A stretch of DNA of 64,000 nucleotides from positions 1,432,793-1,496,792 of the forward strand of contig NZ_JAHLMU010000001.1 in the NCBI RefSeq assembly GCF_018919485.1, given 5' to 3'. Positions within the stretch are counted from its first letter, which is position 1; each line of letters starts with the position of its first letter. Below the pieces are notes generated by a model that ran no database searches, had not been told where the DNA came from, and saw only the letters and a program-made list of their open reading frames with translations. The position numbers and the translations under genes were made by a program. Source of the stretch: Psychrobacter sp. TAE2020. GTDB lineage: Bacteria; Pseudomonadota; Gammaproteobacteria; Pseudomonadales; Moraxellaceae. Shown piece after piece: positions 27,901-35,894 of the stretch.

Positions 27901-28264
27901 TGCTGCCATCAGCAGGCTCTATAAGGCGATACAGCGATAGTACATCCTTAATATTGCTTGCCCGTTTTAGACCCATAAATACATTATAGCCAAACAGCAG
28001 ATAGTCACCGACTTGTACCATGTCTTGTGCCACACAATTGTATTCAGTACGAACACGCGTGCGGGCAATAACTTGCATCTGGGTACTGCCAAACTCTGCT
28101 AGACGCGCATTATTTAATTTGGCAGTCTGCTGCTCTAATCGATTGCCTTGCTCAGTTAACCGCTTTTTGATCAGCTCATAGGCATTGCCTGCAGCAACGG
28201 CTTGATCAGCTTGCTCAACTCTACCGGTGCTACTAAGATCTGTCGGATTTTGCATATCTGCCAT
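21905..28264 (-). CDS. Giant AAA+ ATPase of the DUF3686 / 'DNA repair ATPase' type
   Basis: This 2119-residue protein has an N-terminal beta-rich region (about 30-520), which fits the DUF3686 domain that accompanies AAA ATPases. It contains a Ser/Asn/Asp run near residue 125. Coiled coils follow (about 540-850), then a long helical middle with Ser/Thr-rich linkers (around 1430-1470). An AAA+ module has Walker A PPGYGKTTLMEY near residue 1550 and Walker B VMLYLDDIQH near 1615. The C-terminal 400 residues are Ala/Gln/Asn-rich helices. There is no signal or membrane segment. Database entries call relatives DNA repair ATPases, but evidence for DNA repair is thin. Its gene follows flotillin and YqiJ-like genes, suggesting membrane remodelling or a large complex at flotillin platforms. 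Confidence 0.85.
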   Translation of the reverse strand: MADMQNPTDLSSTGRVEQADQAVAAGNAYELIKKRLTEQGNRLEQQTAKLNNARLAEFGSTQMQVIARTRVRTEYNCVAQDMVQVGDYLLFGYNVFMGLKRASNIKDVLSLYRLIEPADGSNSNNSDDSNSNSSDSSNSSDKEYALEEVDLTDTFLDQTAFVQDFNELYRYYKQTRLIQITVKDSKLLLAFQIGERITDIRVFRFALDFSENIPKAAQVAYVDNRGERDIELPSAHDFDWIVTTREQMVNGKHPHMNILDTIFVETVNGDLTIKIEDNTQSGLGIYSELVNDSTQSLTDAEIAYAKVGSLILLKILPYREDSYRYFVYNTLTETVLRLDAIGQSCVQLPEDHGIIFPSGYYLQTGEHKLFDSQNNSAMDLRFKRKIISPNGEDVLFLFYDIALGVTGLFPYNLIKKRLANPIYCNGMALAESGQLVLFSAQSEPSRIHPMQIWHTPYASQEYISELPESSSFYGKIGNKELVRGISDLYSITRLIDNQTVSQKLYEELVGNTSRLFDSYYWLSEPDLAEVADSIREVTATAELVIDEFAKVQSIQKQTQTALSDAEAKQNQIAQQIKTTTFDSASDYVAQLSAIRQQKGQLVSLENLRYLDSDKLQALQAQLETIESELAEQTVGYLSAEKALSSYEDTLAEVSEGLDAAETNAELKPVLDTIDATAQGLDLLTELLGTLDVADATVRTQIIDDISAIYSRLNQSKAKLNHKRKNLGSAEAVAQFGAQFKLFGQSIANALSIANTPEKSDEQMAKLLVQLEELESQFSDPEANIGDQFLADIISKREEIYEVFENHKQQLLDARNRKAQNLGDGALRMLESIKKRTQSASITGFKDESALNTYFAADGLVQKVRSITKSLQQLGFSVKADDLNARLKAIQIESYKSLKDKSDLFEEGGQIIKLGKHRFSVNTQPLDLTLLSRQQANGQRLLNLHLTGTDYYQVLNNDELNSLRPYWDMNIASESDKVYRAEYLAYSIIESAKDSKDGLSETRLYQAYDETASTIDSHGKIADDSALAKVVRAYATPRYQLGYEKGIHDHDATLLLMQILPTLREAGLLIYTPQIRALAQLFYWQLNLVQALGLTALTQFSYDKWLDAQTLTSVSNWTDRALTAEQLHRTLGSDSAKALLVNDIKAVMSNFVAAHDGNAEIQASSASSIDNAIDNGVYTDAQADSDNHANHNNSPAILSSDSSIFSQSYVQLACEYLVNVLGQGTEPTVSLAQGLEWQTSQKAQQLCDQLTQTLNSSPVSSQNNNQNRASFEQLRTSVARLSFQPKAAYELLATWFDALLDKAYEDNHLASAQAINSKVDDHGNPLSAEQLAKSEDAAVLAKLQLQSGRHFVPEAIAVLLTQLNDAQREALVQRLINSGIAFDKQARLSTPTSTLATSLSTLPSTSLSTASSALTPALTSLNNPLNQAQSFERSTSKVSLEIQVNNLLGEHQRIHQQTLSFAVDDFMSRLHDHHTQVIPAYKRYLSLRSELLNESKEALRLDEFMPRPLSSFVRNRLINESYLPLIGDNLAKQMGTVGDDKRTDLMGILMMISPPGYGKTTLMEYVANRLGLIFMKINCPSLGHDVMSLDPAKAPNATAREELNKINLAFEMGNNVMLYLDDIQHTNAEFLQKFISLGDGTRRIDGVWQGKTKTYDMRGKKFCVVMAGNPYTESGEAFKVPDMLANRADIYNLGDIMSGMEEVFALSYIENSLTSNTVLAPLANRDLADVHRLIKMAKAVAADSASNTANSANMMQAQSSELIYPYSTAEINEIIAILRHMFTVQAVILEVNQAYIASASQDDKYRLEPIFKLQGSYRNMNKMTEKLSAVMNDNELNQLIDDHYLGESQLLISGAESNLLKLAEMRGVLDADEAQRWQQIKTDFLRNKAMGGADGDTGARIVAQLVDVAGGFKAINQQFASYLSQHDPEQIARLQEAGQQIQLAAQLEAQKILADSMANSVANSMLNNANVVSKSIDNGFEQSMDKLVQIYRHDHKADGEYQKLNQDIQKQLMVSLINAVEQLAVHMTGDMAKNIGNSLSESMLASGVSGAATTITEASKTTITDVTEQTTLMATALKQALQPLARRLDEKLILDSSTEQTGKLIVDCLNRLNTIFDNYK

Positions 28265-28459
28265 TGCTATTATTCTCTACTTTTAGGCAATAAGAAAAAT
28301 TTGATAATAGGGATTAAAATTAACTATTTTAAGGCAGTTTCAAGCGGTTTGATATTGTCTTAAAATAGCTAACTCAATGTTATTACGAATTTAAGTTAGT
28401 AGAAATAAATGGCAATTTAAATTACCATTTATTTATATGAGTGATTTTGATAAGTAGGC

Positions 28460-28593
28460 GTAGGGTGCGCCATGCGCACCTGAAAGTCGTTAAAACAAAG
28501 TACTTCTTTGTTAGACTTGCAAGGATAATCCTTTAAATAGGATTGTCTAACTTTAGTCATACCTTAGCTACTGGTGCGCTAGGCACACCCTAC
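28460..28593. repeat. Large inverted-repeat element between ATPase and flotillin genes
   Basis: The left end is GTAGGGTGCGCCATGCGCAC and the right end GGTGCGCTAGGCACACCCTAC. Ends are inverted copies, and the centre has AAAGTACTTCTTTG and AGGATAATCCT hairpins. It looks like a MITE or REP-type mobile palindrome inserted in the operon. It may act as an RNA processing or attenuation site. Confidence 0.65.
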
Positions 28594-28628
28594 AAAAGCT
28601 TATTCTATCGACATTTACCGATCGCCAA

Positions 28629-30659
28629 TTAGTCATTATGCTCAACAGGCTTATCATGCTCCTGTTGGTTGGCCCTAGACATCGCTTGATTGGCCATCAT
28701 AGTATTGATAATACCGCTCAAAGTATCCGACTTGCCGGCAAGACCATCGATAGCTTTGCCGATAGACAATGACTTGGCAAAGTTATCAAAGAAGTGCGCT
28801 TCACCGCCGACAATATCGATTTTGGCTTTTTGTAGGGCGACTGCTAATACTTCAGCATTTTCTTTAGCAATCTCTTTACCCGCTTCGATCGATGCCATGG
28901 CTTCTTGCAGGGCGGTTTCAAGACCCATACGGAATTCTTCGTGCTCTCGCGCCTCTTTACTCATGCTACCCATAGCATTGAACTTTTCAACTAAGCCATC
29001 AGCTTCGGCCTTAAAGTGTTCACGAGTCACTTCTGCTTTAGCCAGTCCGACTTCGCGCTCTGCTTGTGCATTAGATTGACCAATAGCAGCAATAACTTCA
29101 GCATTGACTAAACCGATGTCACGCTCTGATTTAGCATTAGACTCACCGCGAGCGGCAATCACTTCAGCATCTGCCATGCCTTTTTCACGGTCGGCCTGAG
29201 CTTGCGCTTGTCCGGTAGCTCTAACGATATTGGCTTTGGCTAGACCTTCTTTTTCTAAAGATGACGCCTTGGCTTCTTGAATAGCTGCTTCTGCAAAGCC
29301 ATGGGCCGACTCTTCGGCTTTGATACCTTCAGCCAGTCTAACTTTAGCTTCCGACTCTTTAGCGGAAGCTTCTAGATTAGCAGTAGCTAAAGTGGTGATC
29401 TCAACAGCTTTATGCTTAGCCGCCATCTCATCTGCTTCAGCCTTTTTGACTTGACGTACCTTGATTTCTTCAGCATCCGCTTCAGCGGCTAATACGCGCG
29501 TTTGCTTAGAACGCTCTGCTTCGCTAACTTCACGAACTTCTTTAATACGCTCTTCTTCTTGGGCAACGGTCTTATCTACTGCAATACGCTCACGAATAAC
29601 GTTAGCGATTTCTTTTTTCTCAAGCTCAATGGCTCTTTCGGCTTCGATACGCTGTAGATCCACTTCACGCTCACGGGAGACAATTTCTAAGTCGCGAGCA
29701 CGAGTCACTTTCTCTTCTTCAATAACTACCGCACGCAAGCGGTTTTGGCCAGCCACTTCAATCTCACGCTGTTGATTCTCGCGTTGTATGGCTAAGTCCT
29801 GCTCAACCATAATGACCGCAGTTTCAGACTTCTTACGTTCTTCTTCTTCGATCTTACGAGTTTCTGCGGTCTCACGAGCGATGACAGAAGCTATTTCACG
29901 ACGTTGTTTGGCTTCTGCATCGGCTTGTTGACGCTCTAACTCCAGCATAGCTTCTCTGGTTTCAACGTTTTTCTTCTTAACCGCTAACTCTTCATCACGC
30001 TCAAGCTCATTAGTGATAATGTTTTGAGCAGCCGTTAACTGAGTGATCTTTTTGATACCCTCAGCATCCAAGATATTGCTTGAATCTAACGATGATTTTG
30101 GCGTTTGTTCTAAGTAATCAATCGCCACGTCTTCTAGAACATAACCATTTAAATCATTGCCGATCTCTTTGACAATACTGTCACGAAACTCGCTACGATT
30201 TTCAAAAAGTTTGACGAAATCAATCTGTTTACCAACTGTTTTTAGCGCTTCAGAGAACTTAGCATTGAACAGCTCATTAACAGCGACTTTGTCCGAAGCG
30301 CGTTCAACCCCAACAGATTTAGCAACTTTGAGGACATCTTCTTCAGTCTCATTGACGCGTAAATAAAACGCTACAGTGATATCTGCGCGCATATTATCGG
30401 CACAAATCAGCCCTTCTTTACCTCGCCTATCTACTTCTAAGGTAATTAGTGAGATTCTCATCAATTCTTTTTTATTAATGATCGGCCAAATAATACCGCC
30501 GTCGAAACGTACGTCAATTTTACTAACGCCATTAATAATTAGTGCTGTGCCTTGCTCAACCTTATAATAAAAGGCTTTCAGCATTAAAAGCATTGCCATA
30601 ATAAAAATAAACGCCAGCACTACTACTACGCCAACGATAATGAGTATGTCCATATTCAC
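28629..30659 (-). CDS. Flotillin family membrane scaffold protein (YqiK-like)
   Basis: The 676-residue protein has one N-terminal transmembrane helix (IIVGVVVVLAFIFIMAMLL). An SPFH/Band 7 domain follows (about 30-200, with ERASDKVAVNELFNAKF and IGNDLNGYVLEDVAIDYLEQ). A very long Glu/Ala/Arg-rich coiled coil runs from about 210 to 560, including repeats such as EAEVIAARGESNAKSERD-like units. The flotillin C-terminal region comes last. Flotillins form large cage-like assemblies that organise membrane microdomains and fluidity. It lies between a YqiJ-like OB-fold membrane protein, its usual partner, and the giant AAA+ gene. A 146-bp gap separates it from the former and a 364-bp gap with an inverted repeat from the latter. 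Confidence 0.93.
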   Translation of the reverse strand: MNMDILIIVGVVVVLAFIFIMAMLLMLKAFYYKVEQGTALIINGVSKIDVRFDGGIIWPIINKKELMRISLITLEVDRRGKEGLICADNMRADITVAFYLRVNETEEDVLKVAKSVGVERASDKVAVNELFNAKFSEALKTVGKQIDFVKLFENRSEFRDSIVKEIGNDLNGYVLEDVAIDYLEQTPKSSLDSSNILDAEGIKKITQLTAAQNIITNELERDEELAVKKKNVETREAMLELERQQADAEAKQRREIASVIARETAETRKIEEEERKKSETAVIMVEQDLAIQRENQQREIEVAGQNRLRAVVIEEEKVTRARDLEIVSREREVDLQRIEAERAIELEKKEIANVIRERIAVDKTVAQEEERIKEVREVSEAERSKQTRVLAAEADAEEIKVRQVKKAEADEMAAKHKAVEITTLATANLEASAKESEAKVRLAEGIKAEESAHGFAEAAIQEAKASSLEKEGLAKANIVRATGQAQAQADREKGMADAEVIAARGESNAKSERDIGLVNAEVIAAIGQSNAQAEREVGLAKAEVTREHFKAEADGLVEKFNAMGSMSKEAREHEEFRMGLETALQEAMASIEAGKEIAKENAEVLAVALQKAKIDIVGGEAHFFDNFAKSLSIGKAIDGLAGKSDTLSGIINTMMANQAMSRANQQEHDKPVEHND

Positions 30660-30805
30660 TCCTTTAATGTAAACCGTTCAACCAAATTTAGAATATTTAA
30701 CGCTATGCCTACAAATAGCTAGCCATTTATCAGCGGCTAAGTAGTCAGCAAATACTTATTAGTTCAATTTATTATTAATAATGATTTAGTAAATCGCCTA
30801 AGCCG

Positions 30806-31468
30806 TTATAGGTCTTTGACTACCGCCACCCGATAAGCATTAGTCTCTTGTAAATATTCTACTAATACTACTTTATCGCCTTGTTTAAGCGGCAGCGCCT
30901 TACTATCCATATCAGGTCGAATTCTAAGTATCAATCCTGCTCCGCCATCGCTTAGTTCAGCCTCGCCGTGCTTATCAGTAACGCTAAGAGTGCGCACTAT
31001 AGCCGTCTTACCCAAGTTGCTAGAAGCATTACGTTTGGGGACATTGGTGACTTTTTTACGAATAGGAGCGATGATAAGGCCAGTTAGCCACATAGACACT
31101 ATTAGCACTAATACTAGTGCTCCCGTGCCAAATACATAATAGAGTAGACCTGAGTCGTACCATTGGTGTAGCAAACTGCTATATAAGTAGCTAAGCGGCC
31201 AACCAATCAAGCTCACTAAGCTAAGTATCACTATTAAGGGTACGCCATAGAGACCAAACTTCAGCGCCAGCCCAGTAAAAACTCCTGTGGAGGCTAGATT
31301 AGATAAGTTAGAGTCAGCGCCAGAGTCCCCAATCTCTACGTTGTCCATATCAGTGACGCCTAGCAAAGAGACTAGCCAATATAAAGTGACAAACATCACT
31401 AGACCAGTAAAGATAACCGTAGGGTATAAGCTAATTTTAGTAATAAATATTAAAAAAGATTCTTGCAT
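30806..31468 (-). CDS. YqiJ-like membrane protein with OB-fold (NfeD-like) domain
   Basis: This protein of about 220 residues has three to four membrane helices (ISLYPTVIFTGLVMFVTLYW, FGLYGVPLIVILSLVSLIGW, GTGALVLVLIVSMWLTGLII). A soluble C-terminal beta domain follows (LGKTAIVRTLSVTDKHGEAE, LKQGDKVVLVEYLQETNAY), typical of the NfeD/YqiJ OB-fold. These proteins are genetic and physical partners of flotillins and other SPFH proteins. ATG 31468 is preferred because AAGGAG lies ten bases upstream; a GTG at 31477 is too close to it. First gene of the flotillin operon. Confidence 0.88.
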   Translation of the reverse strand: MQESFLIFITKISLYPTVIFTGLVMFVTLYWLVSLLGVTDMDNVEIGDSGADSNLSNLASTGVFTGLALKFGLYGVPLIVILSLVSLIGWPLSYLYSSLLHQWYDSGLLYYVFGTGALVLVLIVSMWLTGLIIAPIRKKVTNVPKRNASSNLGKTAIVRTLSVTDKHGEAELSDGGAGLILRIRPDMDSKALPLKQGDKVVLVEYLQETNAYRVAVVKDL

Positions 31469-31776
31469 CGTACCCACGCTCCTTTTGACCCCCTAATCTA
31501 ATAATCGCTAGGGTCACCAGCTATTTATTTGGCTATATAAACAATAATACTAAGCAATAGCAGCCAACTTTTATACTTTTATACTTTCATAGTACCGTCA
31601 AAACCTTAATAACAACTTAATCTAACAAGGTCGACTTATGTTTCTCTATTTGGTATTAAGTATATATATAAATAATTAGCCAATACATCTAATTCGCCAT
31701 TAATAGATCGATAGCTTGAGGTCGACGTAATAAAAATCATAAAGACTATAAAAGTTATAAAAAAAATAGCAGCTAG

Positions 31777-32778
31777 TTAACGACTCCATACTGGCGAACG
31801 CATTAATCCAGCTGACTTACTGCTAATGGTATAACTACTACCGCCAGCTAAAGAGCGAATCACTAGACTGCTACCGCCTTGACCATTTATGTTGCGGTTT
31901 TGCATAGCATAAACTACGTATTGAGCACTTGGAGAAAGACGGGCCGGCTCATCAAGGCCAGTCTCTGCAAGGTTAATCACTTGCTTATTGGCTAAAGTCA
32001 TAACCGCAGCTTGGCGACCATTGAGATAACTCATAAGCTGGCCATCTAAGCTCAACTGCGGACTGGCAGCGTAGCCACCAGAAGATATCTGCGTGGCACC
32101 ACCCGTAGTCAAGCTATAGCGATAAATACTAGGCCGCCCAGCGCGAACTTTATCACTAACATACAGGAAGCTCTGTCCATCAGCAGCATAACTTGGCTGT
32201 ACCTCAGTACTAGACAAGGTAGTAAGCTGCTTAGTAGTCCCGTCAGTTAAGGACAGCTGATAGATATCGGCATTGCCAGCAACCGATGAGCTATAAAGTA
32301 AGGTTTTTCCATCTGGTGAAAACGCTGGCGATAGATTGCTACCGCTAGCATCGACCACTACCTTACGAGTTTGCTTGCGGTGATCATAGATATAAATAAA
32401 TGGATGTTGGCGTGCTGCTTGTTTGCTATAAGCTAAAAGTTGACCATCGGCAGACCAAGCAGGGGCATAAATATAACCGTTAAGCTGATCAAGCAGCTGT
32501 CTGTCACTCCCATCAGGGCGGATACTATATAAAGATGATATTTTGGCACTACCTAAGCCTTGCTCTTCTACATAAGCAATACGCCCTTGTCGATCTATGG
32601 CTGGCATTTTTGCAGCGAGAGGATTACTACTAGAGTTATTTTTATTAGAACCAGTAGAAGTCGATAATGTCTGACAACCGCTCAAAGCAAACAAAGTTAT
32701 GGTAATAACCACTGCGGTTATGTTCCTCAGCGTATAACCATTACTGATAGTATGCGTAGAGCCAATAGGATTAACCAT
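31777..32778 (-). CDS. TolB-like beta-propeller lipoprotein
   Basis: From ATG 32778 the protein has about 333 residues and a lipobox FALSGC (C35). The frame could also start at a TTG at 32796. The rest is a beta propeller of PD40/WD40-like blades: IYSIRPDGSDRQLL-type openings and repeated blade motifs APAWSADGQLLAYS, SPAFSPDGKTLLYSS, QPSYAADGQSFLYVS and SPQLSLDGQLMSYL. TolB belongs to the Tol-Pal envelope system, but this protein is not next to tol or pal genes and is anchored as a lipoprotein. It is a TolB paralogue of unknown partner. Confidence 0.88.
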   Translation of the reverse strand: MVNPIGSTHTISNGYTLRNITAVVITITLFALSGCQTLSTSTGSNKNNSSSNPLAAKMPAIDRQGRIAYVEEQGLGSAKISSLYSIRPDGSDRQLLDQLNGYIYAPAWSADGQLLAYSKQAARQHPFIYIYDHRKQTRKVVVDASGSNLSPAFSPDGKTLLYSSSVAGNADIYQLSLTDGTTKQLTTLSSTEVQPSYAADGQSFLYVSDKVRAGRPSIYRYSLTTGGATQISSGGYAASPQLSLDGQLMSYLNGRQAAVMTLANKQVINLAETGLDEPARLSPSAQYVVYAMQNRNINGQGGSSLVIRSLAGGSSYTISSKSAGLMRSPVWSR

Positions 32779-33120
32779 AAAATAATATCTCGCCAAGCGT
32801 TAGGGAAAAAGGAGAAAAAGGGAAAACTTATAGCCTTTATTTATTTACTTTGAGGGGTCGATAATTTAAAGACCGTCTAATTTAAAAGCTGTCTAATTTA
32901 AAAGTCATAAGCTTTAGAACTGCTATAGCCATGCTGCCATAATATTTTTGCAATTGCTGTTAGGCAAACACCGATAAATGCAGGGTAGCAAATTTTATAT
33001 TAATTGCCTTTATCGGTTGAATCTAACTAGCAATGATGCCGTTTTATTTTCGCTTGACTAAGCTTGAAATATTTAATGAATACCTTAGTGTAGCGTAAAC
33101 CATGATGATTTTTACACAAA
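32779..33120. other. Non-coding gap
   Basis: This 340-bp AT-rich gap between the TolB-like gene and the terminator of the META-domain gene contains repeated TAATTTAAAAG(T/C) units around 32864-32904. No gene is recognisable. Confidence 0.4.
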
Positions 33121-33152
33121 AAAAGGCCTCACTAGGTAGTGAGGCCTTTTCT
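33121..33152 (-). terminator. Bidirectional hairpin terminator
   Basis: AAAAGGCCTCACT and AGTGAGGCCTTTT form a 13-bp perfect stem around AGGT. It lies beyond the META-domain gene stop on the minus strand and is flanked by A and T runs. Confidence 0.9.
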
Positions 33153-33255
33153 ATATAGCAGTCTAGTATTAATCGACTGTCATTTTGGCTATAAATCAAA
33201 GCTATTAGCTCTAAAGCTGACAGCTTATGTTTTTATAGTCTGTTTTTATAAAAAA

Positions 33256-33741
33256 TTACTTAGCAACGGCTTTAAATTGCGCAACTTGATTAGCGTTAGT
33301 AATGGTCAACGTAGGCGCATTGTTACCACTTTTGCTCAAGCTATATCTACCTTGAACCGTAGCCATAGTAGCGGTATCAAAGCTTGCTTGTGGCTCAGGG
33401 CAAGCCATCATAGTGCTCAGTACGTTGTTCAACTGTACATTGTTATTCACTACGCTGTATTCAGCACCCATATTGTTACAAGTGTTCTTGAAAGTAACGC
33501 GGTTTTCGCCATTGTAGTTATTGAAGCTTAAAGTTAACGGCTTAGCTGGATCAAAGAATAACTGAGTAATCTTAACACCGTTAGTACGCTTAGCATCAAC
33601 TAACTGCCAGTCATAAGACTGTAGTTCAGTGTTACTGATAGCTTGAGTTGTTTGTGCAGTAACGGTTGGACTGGTTTGGCAACCTGCAAGGGTACCTACT
33701 GCCAATACGCTAGCCATCATTACTTTAGTCAAATTTTTCAT
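33256..33741 (-). CDS. META/DUF306-domain lipoprotein (HslJ-like)
   Basis: ATG 33741 is chosen because AGGAGT lies six bases upstream; the frame extends seven codons farther. The 161-residue product has lipobox TLAGC (C21). An HslJ-type META domain follows, recognisable by LQSYDWQLVDAKRTNG, LTLSFNNYNGENRVTFKNTC, CNNMGAEYSVVNNNVQL and MMACPEPQ. Conserved Cys residues in CNN and MMACP could form a disulphide. Relatives are stress-related envelope lipoproteins. It is a single gene with its own terminator. Confidence 0.9.
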   Translation of the reverse strand: MKNLTKVMMASVLAVGTLAGCQTSPTVTAQTTQAISNTELQSYDWQLVDAKRTNGVKITQLFFDPAKPLTLSFNNYNGENRVTFKNTCNNMGAEYSVVNNNVQLNNVLSTMMACPEPQASFDTATMATVQGRYSLSKSGNNAPTLTITNANQVAQFKAVAK

Positions 33742-34327
33742 ATAAACTCCTAGAGGTATCAAAAAAGGTTTTAATTGATAATAGTGTTAAAAGATTTTGC
33801 TTTTATAAAGTTTAGCAATTATCTAAAAACTGCTGCATTAATCAACTTGGCACACTATACAGTATCTATGTTACTACTGTACTTAAGCTTGTTAGTCTTT
33901 TTATTTTTAATCAACAACCACAGCTGATTAATCAACTTTATCAATAACTGTCTTAATAAATAGTGTGGCTATTATGGACTTAACGCCGATCACTGTCATC
34001 CCTCCTTATGTATAGACTTCACTCAAATATTGTTCTCCCGTATAGGCGTTTTGCTACTGTCTATTGCTAGTTATAGTATTACCTGCTACTCATTATCACC
34101 CTTATCCTTTTTAACCTTGGCAGCTGTGGTTTACGCCCTATATTTATCGTCAGGCATCAAGCAGACAATAACAGCCCCAGTCAAGCTAATAACTGCGGCA
34201 ATGATAAATAAGATATAACAAACGACGGTTATCGGCCATCCATTATTAGCCTTATGTCTTGATTGATGTGTTATTGATCATTTATTAATAAGTAACTTCT
34301 ACTTTAAAAACCAGCTTAACAGCTAGC
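33742..34327. other. Non-coding gap
   Basis: Nearly 590 bp with no supported gene. It lies downstream of the broken lipase, where a lipase foldase (lif) gene often sits; no foldase sequence is visible. A plus-strand frame at 34030-34218 encodes a hydrophobic peptide of 62 residues, but it has a TTG start and no ribosome site. Confidence 0.45.
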
Positions 34328-35383
34328 TTAAAGATTGGCATTCTTTAACCGATTCACTTGGCTACGATAGATAGATTTTGGTTCAGACTCTCCCCAAAAG
34401 GTAAGGCCAAAAACTTGGTTCGCTGAGTGTAAATGGTTCATCCTATAATCGTCACGAATCACATAGCCTAATCGACTCGAGCAAGCAGAGACTAAGCCAT
34501 CACTCGGCTCACCTGCAAACGGTATGCTAGTGGCTGCTAGTAAGTAATCGCTAGGATTGAGTACGCTAGTTATCTGACCCACACCGCTGAATGAATAATA
34601 GTTAATGCCATTGACTTGAGTATCAGCTGGTTGACCGCAGTAACGGCTTGGCAGCGCTGCTGGGAATTTTGCATTGAACTTGGCTGCCCCATCAGTAGAC
34701 AAGGCTATCAGAGCTTTCCAGCCATCTTGCTGTTGGATTTGCGCTAAAGGAATGCCCGAACCTACATCGGTAAAGCCTCCAAACAGCTCAGCGAAACTCA
34801 AGGTAGCTTTAGTGATTAGACTGTCTTGCTAAAACTCTTCCAGCACTTTATCTGCTGTTTTTGACCCTTGCTCTGGACTAGCGACTGCGGTTACCGACGC
34901 CACATATTGTGGAGCCACGCCCGCGACATAGCGGATATCGATACCGCCTTGACTGTGTCCGAATAAATTGACTTTAGCATCACCCGAAACCGCAATGATG
35001 GTTTTGATTTGCTTTAATAATTGCTCTCCACGAATCTCACTATTATGAATAGCTGAAGTTTTAGTAGCAAATACCGTTGAACCGCCTTTCATTAAGTCTT
35101 GCGGGATACCATAAAAGTAGTCTACGGCTCCAAACAGTTTAGTAAAGCCACTCGCTCCATGAGCCAATACTACAGGGTACTGAGTTTTAGTATAGCTAGT
35201 AGTAAAATATCTACTTTCCACTACTTGACAGCCGTTAGCATTGGCACAGTTATAATACTATCCAGCAGCTTGGGCAGCCGTAGTCTGTAGCGTCATTAAC
35301 AGGATACCAGCTCCGATAGCACTAAAGGCTGGGAAAAATTTTCTTGGGGTTGTAGCAGCGCGTAGGAGAGTATTTAGGGTCAT
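34328..35383 (-). pseudogene. Secreted triacylglycerol lipase (family I type), interrupted by two in-frame TAG codons
   Basis: From ATG 35383 (AAGGA upstream) one continuous frame of 351 codons encodes a signal peptide (residues 1-38, ending TTAAQA). The lipase core follows, including PVVLAHGASGFTKLFG, the nucleophile S144 in FGHSQGG, FAGEPSDGLVSACSSRLG and MNHLHSANQVFG, which supply Asp and His of the triad. Codon 42 (35258-35260) and codon 185 (34829-34831) are TAG. No frameshift is needed, so only two single-base changes separate it from an intact gene. The protein would stop right after the signal peptide. It is most likely a recent pseudogene unless amber codons are read through. Confidence 0.85.
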
Positions 35384-35850
35384 AACAACATCCTTGTCAT
35401 TGTAAGAGTTATCTTAACTGTTGCCCTGAGGTATAGCGACAAGATCTAATAAGAGCTTTATCCACTTTTGGCTATATCAAACCACCCAAAATCGAACCAC
35501 CCAAAAGCTATAAAATAATTGCCATCTCCTTTAGCAATCAAATTTACATTACTTTTATATAGTGTAACATTCAACTTATTTTTCAGTTAAGCCTACCGCT
35601 TATATGACCCACTAGTCATAGATCAGCTTTTAATGGCGCAAGGTTAAGCCAATAAAGCTTGGTTAATTAATAGCCTTATTTAGCAGTTTTAGCGTTGGTA
35701 ATTATATTAGTAATTATGTTAATGCTGGTATTAATAGTTGCTATTGGCATTTACCCTGACATTAATGTAAATAATCTTAATAGTAGTTTTGACGTTGATA
35801 AACACTTATCACAGTCATTAATGATAGCAAAACTGTTGCTAGCTCATTTA
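35384..35850. other. Non-coding divergent region between lipase and map
   Basis: About 470 bp, AT-rich, with several ATTA-rich repeats (TTAGTAATTATGTTAATG near 35708). It holds the lipase promoter on one strand and the start of the map promoter on the other. No gene seen. Confidence 0.4.
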
Positions 35851-35859
35851 TGATATAAT
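35851..35859 (+). promoter_or_regulatory. Extended -10 promoter of map
   Basis: TGATATAAT is a perfect TGnTATAAT extended -10 element, 35 bases before the map start codon. No good -35 hexamer is present, which fits an extended -10 promoter. Confidence 0.6.
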
Positions 35860-35894
35860 TTGCCTACTATAATTTTATAACTATAAGATCAATA

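Noticed and set aside
34030..34218. Hydrophobic 62-residue plus-strand frame
   Set aside because: TTG start, no ribosome site, and no recognisable family; could be chance in AT-rich DNA.
34328..35383. Programmed amber recoding (selenocysteine- or pyrrolysine-like) in the lipase
   Set aside because: No suppressor tRNA or recoding element is visible here, and TAG replaces ordinary residues in a neighbouring DUF2256 copy, so mutation is the simpler explanation.
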